DNA of 64,000 nt from PGZG01 sp046292765 (GCA_046292765.1 JBKBQA010000001.1:434001-498000); one strand, 5' to 3'. Shown: positions 53,396 through 63,122, counted from the first letter of the stretch. Made by a program: numbers and translations. Notes: generated from the sequence alone by a model not told the origin.

Positions 53396-53787
53396 CAGTG
53401 GTTCTCCCAATACGGAGCCTGTTCAGGAAGCACCCATCGGATCCCCCCTCTGGGATCTTTACAGTCTCCGCGGTATCGCGGAATCAAATGACAATGCATA
53501 TGCATCACCGTCTGTCCCGCGGCGTCGCCGCAATTCATACCGATATTGTAGCCAACCGGCTTGTGGTATTGCTCCAGCCACTGCTTTGCCTGGTTGACCA
53601 GTTGCATAACGGCAGCCTGTTCTTCCGCAGTCAGCGCGAACCAGTCTGAGACGTGACGATTGGGGATGATCAGTAGATGCCCCGGAGAAACGGGGTACTT
53701 GTCTTGCCGCACATGGGCCAGCGGGCTGTGCAGGGCGTGCCCCTCGTATAGCGCGGGGGCGGGGGTGCAGAAGGGGCAATCCGGCAT
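53395..53787 (-). CDS. HIT-family nucleotide hydrolase/transferase
   Basis: 130 residues. The histidine triad HMHCH (His96, His98, His100) lies in QTVMHMHCHLIPR; the N-terminal CPFC (4-7) and SPGHLLIIPNRHV are typical of Fhit/HinT-like proteins that hydrolyse dinucleoside polyphosphates or nucleotidyl amides. Base composition is like the chromosome. It is the upstream partner of the HNH gene, with overlapping stop and start, so the nuclease depends on its translation. Confidence 0.9.
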   Translation of the reverse strand: MPDCPFCTPAPALYEGHALHSPLAHVRQDKYPVSPGHLLIIPNRHVSDWFALTAEEQAAVMQLVNQAKQWLEQYHKPVGYNIGMNCGDAAGQTVMHMHCHLIPRYRGDCKDPRGGIRWVLPEQAPYWENH

Positions 53788-53903
53788 CGTGCTGTCCGTG
53801 CGTTTTGTTGCAGCATAGCAAAGCTGGCCCGGAGTTGACCAAGGTCATGCTGGATTTGTCTGCCGGTGGCTATAGTGGCGGAACGATGATCAGGGAGCGC
53901 GGT

Positions 53904-55013
53904 ATGCCGAGGGTGTTGCTGTGGCTGTTGGTGCTGATGTCCGTACTGGTGCGCGCGGAGGCGTTTGCACAGCCCCCTGTCCTGCAAGTTTTCGAGCGCG
54001 AAGGCTGCCCCCACTGCGAGGCGGCCAAGCATTACCTGAAGTCCTTTGCTGCCGAGCGGCCGGAATTGCAGATCCACTATCGTGCGGTGGATCGTGATCC
54101 GTTGGCGCAGATGGATATGGTGCGGTATGCGGAGCAGGCCGGCATCTGGCCGCCGGGTGTGCCGATGTTTGTCTATAACGGCAAGGTGCTGCTGGGCTTC
54201 GACAGCGCCGGGCGCAGCGGGCCGGCATTGGCGGCCCTGATCGGCGAGGCCGGGCCAGCCGCTGTCGAGCGCGATCTGATTGATACCGGTGTGTTTGGTG
54301 CGCTGCGGGTATCCGAGCTGGGCCTGCCGTTGTTTACTCTGGCAATCGGGTTGATCGATGGTTTCAACCCTTGCGCCATGTATGTGCTGCTGTTTTTGCT
54401 GTCGATGCTGGTGCACCTGAAAGATCGGCTCCGCATGGCGCTGATTGCCGGCACCTTTGTGTTGGTCAGCGGGGCGGTGTACTACGCCTTTATGGCCGCC
54501 TGGCTGAATATCTTTCTGGCGGTGGGATTGTCGACGCCGATTCGTGTCGCGCTGGCGCTGATGGCGCTGGTGATCGGTCTGTTTAACGTCAAGGACTACG
54601 TGATTGGCCTGCGCGGCTTCTCGTTCTCGATTCCGGAGGCGGCGAAGCCGGGGTTGCACGCCCGCGTTCGCCGCATCATTCAGGCCCGCTCCCTGCCGCT
54701 GGCGCTGGCCGGTGTTACCGTGCTGGCGGTGTTGGTCAATATCATTGAGCTGCTCTGCACGGCCGGGTTGCCGGCCATGTATACCGCCATCCTGACCCAG
54801 CAGGAATTGTCGCCAACCGGGTATTACGCCTATCTCGGCCTCTACATTGTCGGCTACATGGCAGATGACGCCCTGATGGTGACGCTGGCGGTGGTTGCCC
54901 TTAGCAGCGGCAAGCTCACTGAGCGGGCCGGGCGCGGCCTGAAGCTGGTCAGTGGGCTGGTGATGCTGCTGCTCGGGCTGGTGATGCTGCTGAAGCCTGA
55001 GTGGCTGGTCTGA
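53904..55013 (+). CDS. Thioredoxin/glutaredoxin-like domain fused to a DsbD/CcdA-like membrane domain
   Basis: About 369 residues. A signal peptide (MPRVLLWLLVLMSVLVRAEA) precedes a periplasmic thioredoxin-fold domain with CPHC (35-38). A six-to-seven-helix membrane domain begins near 148 with DGFNPCAMYVLLFLLSML and includes IIELLCTAGLPAMYT. Paired membrane cysteines in NPCA and LLC match the electron-transfer cysteines of CcdA/DsbD. It likely moves reducing power from the cytoplasm to the periplasm. ATG 53904 is chosen for GGGAG 6 nt upstream. Confidence 0.85.
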   Translation: MPRVLLWLLVLMSVLVRAEAFAQPPVLQVFEREGCPHCEAAKHYLKSFAAERPELQIHYRAVDRDPLAQMDMVRYAEQAGIWPPGVPMFVYNGKVLLGFDSAGRSGPALAALIGEAGPAAVERDLIDTGVFGALRVSELGLPLFTLAIGLIDGFNPCAMYVLLFLLSMLVHLKDRLRMALIAGTFVLVSGAVYYAFMAAWLNIFLAVGLSTPIRVALALMALVIGLFNVKDYVIGLRGFSFSIPEAAKPGLHARVRRIIQARSLPLALAGVTVLAVLVNIIELLCTAGLPAMYTAILTQQELSPTGYYAYLGLYIVGYMADDALMVTLAVVALSSGKLTERAGRGLKLVSGLVMLLLGLVMLLKPEWLV

Positions 55014-55117
55014 CAGTCCGTCGGCCAGCCGATACATCCCGCCCCCAACCCGTTACAATGCGGCCCCTTCTGTGCCGGACCCCGGCGCGTAACTGATCTG
55101 CCGGATGTGCCTGAGTC

Positions 55118-56704
55118 ATGATTTCCACCGCCAATATCACCATGCAGTTTGGCCCCAAGCCGCTGTTCGAGAACGTTTCTGTCAAATTCGGCAAGGGCAA
55201 CCGCTATGGTCTGATCGGTGCCAATGGCTGCGGCAAGTCCACCTTTATGAAGATTCTTGGCGGTGATCTGGAGCCGTCCAACGGCCAGGTGATGCTGGAG
55301 CCGAATACCCGTCTGGGCAAGTTGCGTCAGGATCAGTTTGCCTACGAGCAGGACAGCGTGATCGACACCGTGATCATGGGTCATGCTGAGTTGGCGCGGG
55401 TGAAAGCAGAGCGTGATCGCATCTACTCGCTGCCGGAAATGAGCGAAGAAGATGGCATGGCGGTGGCCGATCTGGAAATGGAATTTGCCGAGATGGACGG
55501 CTACACTGCCGAATCCCGCGCCGGCGATCTGTTGCTGGGCCTGGGCATTCCGGTGGAGCAGCATCTGGGACCGATGAGCGCCATCGCGCCGGGCTGGAAG
55601 TTGCGTGTGTTGCTGGCCCAGGCGCTGTTTTCTGATCCGGATGTGCTGCTGCTGGACGAACCAACCAACCACCTGGATATCAACACCATCCGCTGGCTGG
55701 AAGATATTCTCAAGGCGCGTACCAGCACCATGATTATCATTTCCCACGACCGTCACTTCCTGAACAGTGTCTGCACCCACATGGCGGATCTGGATTACGG
55801 CGAGCTGCGGCTGTTCCCGGGTAACTATGATGAGTACATGACGGCGGCGACCCAGGCCCGCGAGCGTCTGCTGTCGGATAACGCCAAGAAGAAAGCACAG
55901 ATCGCCGAGCTACAGACGTTCGTCAGCCGCTTCTCGGCTAACGCATCAAAAGCCAAGCAGGCTACTTCGCGTGCTCGTCAGATCGACAAGATCGAGCTGG
56001 CGGAAGTGAAGCCGTCGAGCCGAGTTAGCCCCTATATCAAGTTCGATCAATACAAGAAGCTGCATCGTCAGGCAGTGACGCTGGAGCGCATCAGCCACGG
56101 CTACGACAACGAAATCCTGTTCAGCGATGTGTCGATGCAGATTGAAGCGGGCGAGAAGGTGGCGATTATCGGCCCGAACGGTATTGGTAAAACCACCTTG
56201 CTGCGGCTGCTGGCTGGCGAGCTGAAACCGAACAGTGGCGAGATCAAGTGGGCCGACGCTGCCGAGCTGGGTTATTTTGCCCAGGATCACAGCGCCGATT
56301 TTGTCGGCAACGAGAATCTGTTTGACTGGATGGCACGCTGGACCAAGGGCGGCGAACAGGTGGTGCGCGCGGCGCTGGGCCGGATGCTGTTCGGCGGCGA
56401 CGACATCGGCAAAACCGTCAAGGTGCTGTCCGGTGGTGAGCAGGCACGGATGCTGTTCGGCAAGCTCACCCTGATCAACGCCAACGTGCTGTTGCTGGAT
56501 GAGCCGACCAACCACCTGGATATGGAATCTATCGAAGCGTTGAACCTGGCGCTGGAGCATTACCCTGGCACCCTGATCTTTGTCTCCCATGATCGCCAGT
56601 TCGTGTCGTCACTGGCCACCCGGATTATCGAGCTCGGCGCCACTGGCGTGACCGATTACCACGGTAGCTATGATGATTACCTGCGTAGCTTGGGCGTGCT
56701 GTAA
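55118..56704 (+). CDS. ybiT: ABC-F family ATPase, YbiT type
   Basis: 528 residues with two ATP-binding domains: Walker A GANGCGKST and GPNGIGKTT, and Walker B LLLDEPTNHLD twice. The second domain has the signature LSGGEQ, while the first has APGWK in its place, as usual for YbiT. ABC-F proteins act on ribosomes as translation factors and have no membrane domain. Monocistronic as far as visible. Confidence 0.93.
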   Translation: MISTANITMQFGPKPLFENVSVKFGKGNRYGLIGANGCGKSTFMKILGGDLEPSNGQVMLEPNTRLGKLRQDQFAYEQDSVIDTVIMGHAELARVKAERDRIYSLPEMSEEDGMAVADLEMEFAEMDGYTAESRAGDLLLGLGIPVEQHLGPMSAIAPGWKLRVLLAQALFSDPDVLLLDEPTNHLDINTIRWLEDILKARTSTMIIISHDRHFLNSVCTHMADLDYGELRLFPGNYDEYMTAATQARERLLSDNAKKKAQIAELQTFVSRFSANASKAKQATSRARQIDKIELAEVKPSSRVSPYIKFDQYKKLHRQAVTLERISHGYDNEILFSDVSMQIEAGEKVAIIGPNGIGKTTLLRLLAGELKPNSGEIKWADAAELGYFAQDHSADFVGNENLFDWMARWTKGGEQVVRAALGRMLFGGDDIGKTVKVLSGGEQARMLFGKLTLINANVLLLDEPTNHLDMESIEALNLALEHYPGTLIFVSHDRQFVSSLATRIIELGATGVTDYHGSYDDYLRSLGVL

Positions 56705-57034
56705 GTCCTTCCCATCAATCTCGCTGCAGGCTCGCTGTTGGCCCACCCCCTGCCAGGAGGGCCTGCCAGTTGACTTTCCCCCAAGGCTTTCGGATAGTGC
56801 GGCTAAGGTTTAGCCGCTGAGCCTATCTTCGTATGCGCTCGGCTACGTCTTTCTCAGGCAGACCTTGAGGGGAGTCGCAGGTAAGCAGTTGGGGGGAGGG
56901 CTTCGCGGGCATTCGCCCGAGCATTGCGCCCAGTTCCATCTCTGATCGTCTATCTGATTGATATTATTCAAAAATATCCTTGATCTGCTGTGCTTCGGTG
57001 CCCGGTGGCTCATGGATTGTTATGGTGTCCGATC
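56705..57034. other. 330-bp gap without a gene
   Basis: No convincing reading frame. An 8-bp hairpin (GCGGCTAA, GGT loop, TTAGCCGC, 56799-56817) lies in its middle, without a T-run. A+T-rich sequence from about 56945 probably holds the promoter of the lipoprotein gene that follows. Confidence 0.6.
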
Positions 57035-60000
57035 ATGAAAGCGATCACTTCTTGCCTGCTTGTCTGTAGCCTCGCCTTGCTGTCTGCCTGTGGTGGCAGC
57101 AGCGATTCATCAATCAAGAAATCCGGGGTGGTGATACTGGATGAAGTGCCGGTGGTACGTGCGCTGATATGTATTGATCTTGACCGGAACCTGAGTTGCG
57201 ACGACGGCGAACCATCCGCCATTACAGACGAGAACGGTGCGTTTGAGCTCCGCTATCCCCGTCGTTATAGCGACCGGGATTTTGTCGTTGACGGCTTTGC
57301 TGAAGAGGAAGCGGAAGTTGCTTTCGCCAGCCGTGCGACAAAAAGCACCACAGTGGATCCTGTTCGCTTTTTCCTGACGGCAAACCAGTCATCGAAAACT
57401 GTTTCTCCGCTGACCACTCTGGTCGCCGTTCGCGCCAGATTGATGGGTGGTACGGCTGAAGATCTTGCTATTGCGCAGGTTGAAGTGCTTACCATGCTTG
57501 GCCTTCCTACCAGTACAGACCTGAACAACTTTGATTATGTGGCGCAGAACAACGTCAAAGTGATGGCCATTTCGGCGGCAATCGCGGATGTTTTTGCTGC
57601 CAGTCGGGCGGCTATTCTCAGTGAAGTTCCCGGAGCCAGCCCGGTTGCAGCGTTGGCGTTGTCGGTGAGTGATCTTTTTACTACGCCAGAGGGAAATCAG
57701 AGTCGGCTTGGGAGCATGGCCAACGCAATTAATTATGCGGAGGGAGGCACTAATCTGGCGTTGTTAGTCCCTCAGCTTGTGCTAAGCAATACCATTCCGG
57801 CAGGCGACGTCGCGGGAAAACTGCAGGACGTCGAAACCCGGATCGGACTGATCGACGGTCGTTACCTGCCTCGCGAGAATGGCTCGGTTATCCTTGATGT
57901 TATTACAGGACTTGAGTGGCAACGGTGCGTTAGGCGCCAGACGTGGAATGCCGGAAGTTCCACATGCGATGGTTTTACCTCTGGTGAAGCTTGGAGCGAG
58001 CCATGGGATGCGCAAAACGGGCAGATAGGCCCTGACGGCTTTGCGATTCCAACCGTAGATCAGTTGCGATCGCTGGTGTATTGCTCCGCTACGAATAGCT
58101 ATGGAATGGATTATTTTCAGCAGTGTTCGGGCGGTGCGCGTCCTGCAATCAATCAGCAGGCGTTTCCCGCCACGCCCTCGCAGCCCCACTGGACAATTTC
58201 GCATTATGGTAACAACTCCGAACCCCCTGTGCCCTGGTTCAACATCACCGCGTGGCGCGTTGATTTCAATACTGGTTATGTCAGTCCCAGCAGCAGGGGC
58301 ACAGCTTACGCCCATAACCGGTTGGTGCGCGCGGGAGAGTTTCTTAATCAATTCAGTCTGACTTTTGACAGCGCCGGCGGCAGCGCCGTTGCCCCGATTA
58401 CTCAGGACTTTGCTGGAGCGGTCAACGCGCCTGCCGATCCGATTCGTGCGGGTTACACGTTTGCCGGTTGGAATCCGCCTGTACCGGCGACCATGCCTGC
58501 TCTGAACCAGACCCTGGTTGCGAAGTGGACGGTTCCGCTTCCGATCGATGGTCGTTATCTGATCATCGAAAATGGCTCGATCGTCCGTGATGTCGTAACT
58601 GGGCTTGAGTGGCAGCGTTGCAGCGTGGGCCAGACCTGGAATGCACAAACGTCAACCTGTCAGGGTGTTGCTTCACAGCACGGCGGAGATCTGGCAAATG
58701 CCCTGGCTGCTGCCGGCGGCTTTGTGTTGCCTACCATAGAACAGTTACGGACGCTGGTATATTGCTCTGCTACGCAACAGTATGATTCCAATGGCAATGA
58801 TGACGAGTGTGGATCGGGTTCTGCTTCTCCTGCAATTAATCAGCAGGTGTTCCCTGCGACGCCCAGTGATTTTTTCTGGTCGGCTTCGCCCCATCCCTAC
58901 TACACCGGCTACGCGTGGACTGTAGACTTCGGCGCTGGCTACGTCAGCCCCGCGCACCCGGGCCACCTCTACTGGGTCCGGTTGGTGCGCGCGGGACAGT
59001 CGTTTGGCGATTTGACCGTTACTTACACGCATACGGCAGGTGGCAGTATCAGCGGTGTCATGACGCAAACTCTGCGTCCCTGGACCAATGCCGCGACAGT
59101 TACTGCGGTGCCCCACAATGGCTACCAATTTGTCGGTTGGGATGATGGCGTCGACACTGCCGAGCGCACCGATCGTCGCCTGGAAGATGACTTGAGCGCT
59201 CAAGCAAGGTTTGAGCGTAGTTCTTACAGCGTCAGCTACACCGCCGGAGCGGGCGGCACTATCAGCGGCGAGTTGAATCAAACCGTCCTTCACGGCGAAC
59301 CTGCCAGCACGGTCACTGCGCAACCGAACATCGGCTATACCTTTGCCGGTTGGGATGACGGCGTGAGCTCTGTCAGTTACACGCTGAATCCCGTGGAGCG
59401 TGACCATGCGATCACAGCGCAGTTCAATCCGATTCAGTACACGGTGACCTACGGTGCGGCGTCAGGAGGCGGTATTACTGGTGTCACCAACCAAACGGTC
59501 AATCATGGCGCCAGCGCGACCCAGGTAACCGCTGTGCCTGACGTGGGGTATGTATTCACGCAGTGGTCCGATGGCGTGACCACCGCAAATCGCACAGATA
59601 CCAACATCACGAGTAGCACTTCATTGACTGCGCAATTCGTTGTTTTGAATTACACCTTGACCTACACGGCAAGTGCCGGTGGGACCATTCAGGGTGCCGC
59701 CGAGCAATCCGTTGTCCACGGTGGAAGTGCGACTGCCGTAACCGCAGTGCCCAACCACGGCTATCGTTTCGTCAAGTGGTCTGACAACGACAGTACAGAA
59801 AGTCAGCGTGTCGACAGTGGTGTCACTGGGCCCCTAACCGCGAATGCCGAGTTTGAGCTGGCTACCTTTACCTTGACTTATACGGCCGGCGCGGGCGGAA
59901 CGCTGAACGCCGGCGTCTCGGAAAACGTCCAGCCAAACATTGTTGCGTTCGGCGATGGTACCGAGGTCACAGCCGTTGCGTCGTTCGGTTACAGCTTTGA

Positions 60001-60982
60001 CAAGTGGAGCGATGATGTGGCTACCGCTGCGCGCACCGATACGAACGTGGGGGAAGACCTGAACGTGACGGCGCTGTTTACACTGAACGCTGCGGCACCG
60101 ACCAATCTGCAGGCGGTGGCTGGTGATGCATTGGTGACGCTTAGCTGGGATGCTGTGCTGGGTGCTACCAGCTACAAGCTTTATTACGCGCGCGAAAGTT
60201 TTGATGTTGAAAGCTACCTGTCTGCGGACGGTGCGAGCCTGGATCTCAGCGTAACCAGCCCCTATGAGCGTTCAGGGATGTTGAATGACACCACTTATTA
60301 TTTCCGTGTGACAGCGGTGACAGCCAATGGTGAAGGCTTGCCCAGTGGGCTGGTTTCGGCCACGACGGAGGCGACCGTTAATGATGGGCTGACACGCATC
60401 TGTGTCAATGGTGACGCCGAAGGGCAAGGCAGTTGTCCCACCGACCCCATGGTGGGTAGCTCTGACGGAGACTGGGGTTGTACCCGCGATGGGGCCACCG
60501 CTTTGATGTGGGCGGTGAATAACTTCAACAATCATTTCTTTAATCAAGCAACCTCGGACGACCGGTACTTCTGGTTTAATGATGGAACCGGAGATATTCC
60601 CAACGGCGGCGAAGAAGGCTATAGCGGCGATACCGATAGCTGTAATGAGGTCTATTGGTGGACGTATGAACTCTGCAACACGCAGAACTTCACCAGCTTT
60701 GTCAACACAAATGGCGGAGTCTGTGGGTCGACACAGTGGCGTCTGCCGACACGCGCCGAGTTGCTGACGCTGTGGGGTGAGGATGATCCGCTCAGTTACA
60801 CCATTGATGACAATTATTTCCCGAACTTCGTGCAGAGTCAGTATCTGACCTCGGAGACCAACGCAGACAATGCCGAGGAGTTCTGGACGGTAGAGCTGGT
60901 GTTAGGGCAAACACAAACGCAGCCGAAGCTATTTCCTGGCTCGCCACAGTCGATTTGGCTGGTCTCGGATCCGGCCCCGTAA
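57035..60982 (+). CDS. Large modular surface lipoprotein
   Basis: 1315 residues. The lipoprotein signal ends LLSAC (Cys19). An N-terminal region is followed by a DUF1566-type module (VITGLEWQRC, IPTVDQLRSLVYC; about 57866-58350), an InlB-like repeat (about 58354-58533) and a second, similar DUF1566 module (to about 59000). Five tandem repeats of about 70 residues share YTxxxGGxIxG and a GYxFxxW-D core, then a fibronectin type III domain (about 60096-60380) and a third DUF1566-like end occur. Such proteins usually sit on the outer surface; the ligand is unknown. It is somewhat less G+C-rich than the core genes. Confidence 0.85.
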   Translation: MKAITSCLLVCSLALLSACGGSSDSSIKKSGVVILDEVPVVRALICIDLDRNLSCDDGEPSAITDENGAFELRYPRRYSDRDFVVDGFAEEEAEVAFASRATKSTTVDPVRFFLTANQSSKTVSPLTTLVAVRARLMGGTAEDLAIAQVEVLTMLGLPTSTDLNNFDYVAQNNVKVMAISAAIADVFAASRAAILSEVPGASPVAALALSVSDLFTTPEGNQSRLGSMANAINYAEGGTNLALLVPQLVLSNTIPAGDVAGKLQDVETRIGLIDGRYLPRENGSVILDVITGLEWQRCVRRQTWNAGSSTCDGFTSGEAWSEPWDAQNGQIGPDGFAIPTVDQLRSLVYCSATNSYGMDYFQQCSGGARPAINQQAFPATPSQPHWTISHYGNNSEPPVPWFNITAWRVDFNTGYVSPSSRGTAYAHNRLVRAGEFLNQFSLTFDSAGGSAVAPITQDFAGAVNAPADPIRAGYTFAGWNPPVPATMPALNQTLVAKWTVPLPIDGRYLIIENGSIVRDVVTGLEWQRCSVGQTWNAQTSTCQGVASQHGGDLANALAAAGGFVLPTIEQLRTLVYCSATQQYDSNGNDDECGSGSASPAINQQVFPATPSDFFWSASPHPYYTGYAWTVDFGAGYVSPAHPGHLYWVRLVRAGQSFGDLTVTYTHTAGGSISGVMTQTLRPWTNAATVTAVPHNGYQFVGWDDGVDTAERTDRRLEDDLSAQARFERSSYSVSYTAGAGGTISGELNQTVLHGEPASTVTAQPNIGYTFAGWDDGVSSVSYTLNPVERDHAITAQFNPIQYTVTYGAASGGGITGVTNQTVNHGASATQVTAVPDVGYVFTQWSDGVTTANRTDTNITSSTSLTAQFVVLNYTLTYTASAGGTIQGAAEQSVVHGGSATAVTAVPNHGYRFVKWSDNDSTESQRVDSGVTGPLTANAEFELATFTLTYTAGAGGTLNAGVSENVQPNIVAFGDGTEVTAVASFGYSFDKWSDDVATAARTDTNVGEDLNVTALFTLNAAAPTNLQAVAGDALVTLSWDAVLGATSYKLYYARESFDVESYLSADGASLDLSVTSPYERSGMLNDTTYYFRVTAVTANGEGLPSGLVSATTEATVNDGLTRICVNGDAEGQGSCPTDPMVGSSDGDWGCTRDGATALMWAVNNFNNHFFNQATSDDRYFWFNDGTGDIPNGGEEGYSGDTDSCNEVYWWTYELCNTQNFTSFVNTNGGVCGSTQWRLPTRAELLTLWGEDDPLSYTIDDNYFPNFVQSQYLTSETNADNAEEFWTVELVLGQTQTQPKLFPGSPQSIWLVSDPAP

Positions 60983-60986
60983 CGGC

Positions 60987-62273
60987 TCAGATAAACACCG
61001 GCGCGAAACCGCCGCCGGGCGTGCGGAAGTTGGTGGTCTGCCCCTGATACAAACGGGCAGCCACCAGCTGAATGTGACCGGCATAGACGTAGTTACGCAG
61101 GTCCAGTTTCAATGCGCTGGGCTTGCCATCTACCAGTACACCGCGCTCACTGGGCGCAACCCTCTCTTGTGCCACATAAATCCCTTGCAGAATCTCTGCC
61201 CAGACGCGAGTGGTGAGCTTGTCACCGCGATAGGTGGCCTTGCCGCCATAACCGCTGGCCGGTTTGAAGAACAGTTCGCGTCGTCGTTGCCAGAGCGCGT
61301 CGGCGTTGTCTGCGCTGACATTGATGGTGCGGGGAATGCCGGAGAGTAACGTCGTGATCAGGCTTTTATCTACGCCCCACTGGGTTAACAGCGCTTCATC
61401 GGTAAGCACGGTCAGGTTGCGCTTGTCGGCATACAGCGCATAAGCATGTGGATCGGGTGTGGCCACCACGGCACTGCTTTCATAAGCCTGTCGCAGGGCG
61501 TCGTGTTCGGGCTGAGCCAGCACAAAATCCGTCAGCCGGTTGTAAACCAGATCGATGCGTGTGCCGTCGTGCCACAGTGCGCTGTCAGCAAAGGTCAGCG
61601 AGGTGGGGTCCAGTATCAGTGCGTTGATACCATGGCTGCGAAACATGCGCGCCGCCAAGCGGAATTCGGGGTACAGATACTGCTGCGTGGGCGCGTCATC
61701 AATAATGGCGACGGTTTGCAGCGTTGCATCGCCACGTTGCAATGCCCATTCCTGCTGGAACATAGCCAGTAGTTGTTCTTCAACCGGTATAGCAGGCTGC
61801 TGCGCCGCCAGCGCCTGATCCATTTCCTTGCAGCAACTTTTCTGGGCGCGCACCAGCGCGGCATTCAGCCAGGCGCCACCGGCGTTGGTGTTGATTTCGA
61901 TCAGCTGTGGTCCGGTTGGGCCAAGGTGGAAGTCATAACCCATGCAGACGCCGCGAGGGCCAAACCCATGTTGTGCGGTCGCCGACGCCCAGTCGAGCAC
62001 ATGCTGCTGATAAGCGGGCATGGCGACAACCTGCTCGATGGTGTGGATCAGAGTTTGCATCTGCGCAATGTGCTCGCGGCTGACAAACACCGAAGTGTCG
62101 GCAAACAGGTGCGGTCGGCTGGCAAGCAATTCCCGGTACAGGTCAGCATCGTGCTCGTCGGCGCAGAGCTGCTGGTGCAAGGCCGCGCGGTCGGCGGTGA
62201 TGCAAAAGCACTGGCGGTTCAGCTGCTCGGCAACATTGCTGAATTGCTGTGGCGCGACGATATCGGTGCTCAT
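60987..62273 (-). CDS. ATP-grasp-like protein of unknown function
   Basis: 428 residues. GPTGPQLIEINTNAGGAWLNA resembles the metal/ATP-binding end of ATP-grasp ligases, and ELFFKPASGYGGKATYRGDK resembles the glycine-rich ATP loop. The order suggests a permuted arrangement. The substrate is unknown. It ends 4 bp from the convergent lipoprotein gene. It is 38 bp downstream of bioD on the same strand and may be cotranscribed. Confidence 0.7.
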   Translation of the reverse strand: MSTDIVAPQQFSNVAEQLNRQCFCITADRAALHQQLCADEHDADLYRELLASRPHLFADTSVFVSREHIAQMQTLIHTIEQVVAMPAYQQHVLDWASATAQHGFGPRGVCMGYDFHLGPTGPQLIEINTNAGGAWLNAALVRAQKSCCKEMDQALAAQQPAIPVEEQLLAMFQQEWALQRGDATLQTVAIIDDAPTQQYLYPEFRLAARMFRSHGINALILDPTSLTFADSALWHDGTRIDLVYNRLTDFVLAQPEHDALRQAYESSAVVATPDPHAYALYADKRNLTVLTDEALLTQWGVDKSLITTLLSGIPRTINVSADNADALWQRRRELFFKPASGYGGKATYRGDKLTTRVWAEILQGIYVAQERVAPSERGVLVDGKPSALKLDLRNYVYAGHIQLVAARLYQGQTTNFRTPGGGFAPVFI

Positions 62274-62310
62274 CAGTCAGTCCCCATCAGGCAGGCCGGT
62301 AATAGCAGGC

Positions 62311-62928
62311 TCAGAGTACGATTCTGGGTGCGGTGATGATCTCTTCAAGGGTGGCGATGTTGTCTTCCAGTCGCTCCATTGGTGCGCCAAGGTCATTCGC
62401 CACCCAGCCGGCCAATGTCAGCCCGTCGCGGCGGATCGCTTCCATGGTCAGCAGGGCGTGATTGAGGCAACCAAGCCGCATGCCCACCACCATGATGACC
62501 GGCCACTTCATGATGAGCGGCAGCTTCGACAGGGGTTCGCGATCACTCAGCGGTACACGCCAGCCGCCGGCGCCTTCTACCACAATCAGGTCGGCCTTGT
62601 GGCTCATCAGGGTGCCGCGCAGGTATCCCGCCAGCCGCTCGGCGCTGATGCTGCGTTGTTCATCCATGGCGGCGAGATGCGGGGCAATCGCTGCCCGCAG
62701 TGCCACCGGGTTGACCTGATCGTAGCGGAGCTTTACGGATGATGCGGCCATCAGGGCCAGCGCATCTTCGTTCTGCAAACCATCGGCGGTTTCATCACAG
62801 CCAGCGGCCACGGGTTTCAGGCCATAGCAGCTCAGGCCTTCCTGAATGGCTTTCTCCAGCAAGCGGCAGGATGCCCAGGTTTTGCCGACACCGGTATCAG
62901 TGCCGGTGACAAAAAAAGTGCCTTTCAT
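62311..62928 (-). CDS. bioD: Dethiobiotin synthetase
   Basis: Makes dethiobiotin from 7,8-diaminopelargonate, CO2 and ATP, the step before BioB. It has 205 residues, the P-loop GTDTGVGKT (9-17), VEGAGGWRVPL and GMRLGCLNHALLT. It stands alone from bioBFHC, about 20 kb away, in a cluster with a DUF2892 gene (ATGA overlap). No BirA-like site was seen upstream. Confidence 0.95.
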   Translation of the reverse strand: MKGTFFVTGTDTGVGKTWASCRLLEKAIQEGLSCYGLKPVAAGCDETADGLQNEDALALMAASSVKLRYDQVNPVALRAAIAPHLAAMDEQRSISAERLAGYLRGTLMSHKADLIVVEGAGGWRVPLSDREPLSKLPLIMKWPVIMVVGMRLGCLNHALLTMEAIRRDGLTLAGWVANDLGAPMERLEDNIATLEEIITAPRIVL

Positions 62929-63122
62929 GCCTTGGGCTTATCCACTTTGCAGGTGGACATACCAAAAGGCAGGTAGGCTGGGCACCAGCGAGTAGTGCCG
63001 GTGAATAGCGGCACCAGGCCGACCAGGCCCCACCAGCTCTGGAGGTAAACGCCAAGAGCAATAATCACGATGCCGGCGGTTAGCCGCAACGCACGATCGA
63101 GGTTGCCAACGTTCTGTTTCAT
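62925..63122 (-). CDS. DUF2892 small inner-membrane protein
   Basis: 65 residues: MKQNVGNLDRALRLTAG, two membrane helices and the C-terminal WCPAYLPFGMSTCK typical of DUF2892 (YgaP membrane-domain-like) proteins. It has two cysteines (CPAY, STC). Its function is unknown. AAGGA precedes ATG 63122. It is coupled to bioD. Confidence 0.85.
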   Translation of the reverse strand: MKQNVGNLDRALRLTAGIVIIALGVYLQSWWGLVGLVPLFTGTTRWCPAYLPFGMSTCKVDKPKA

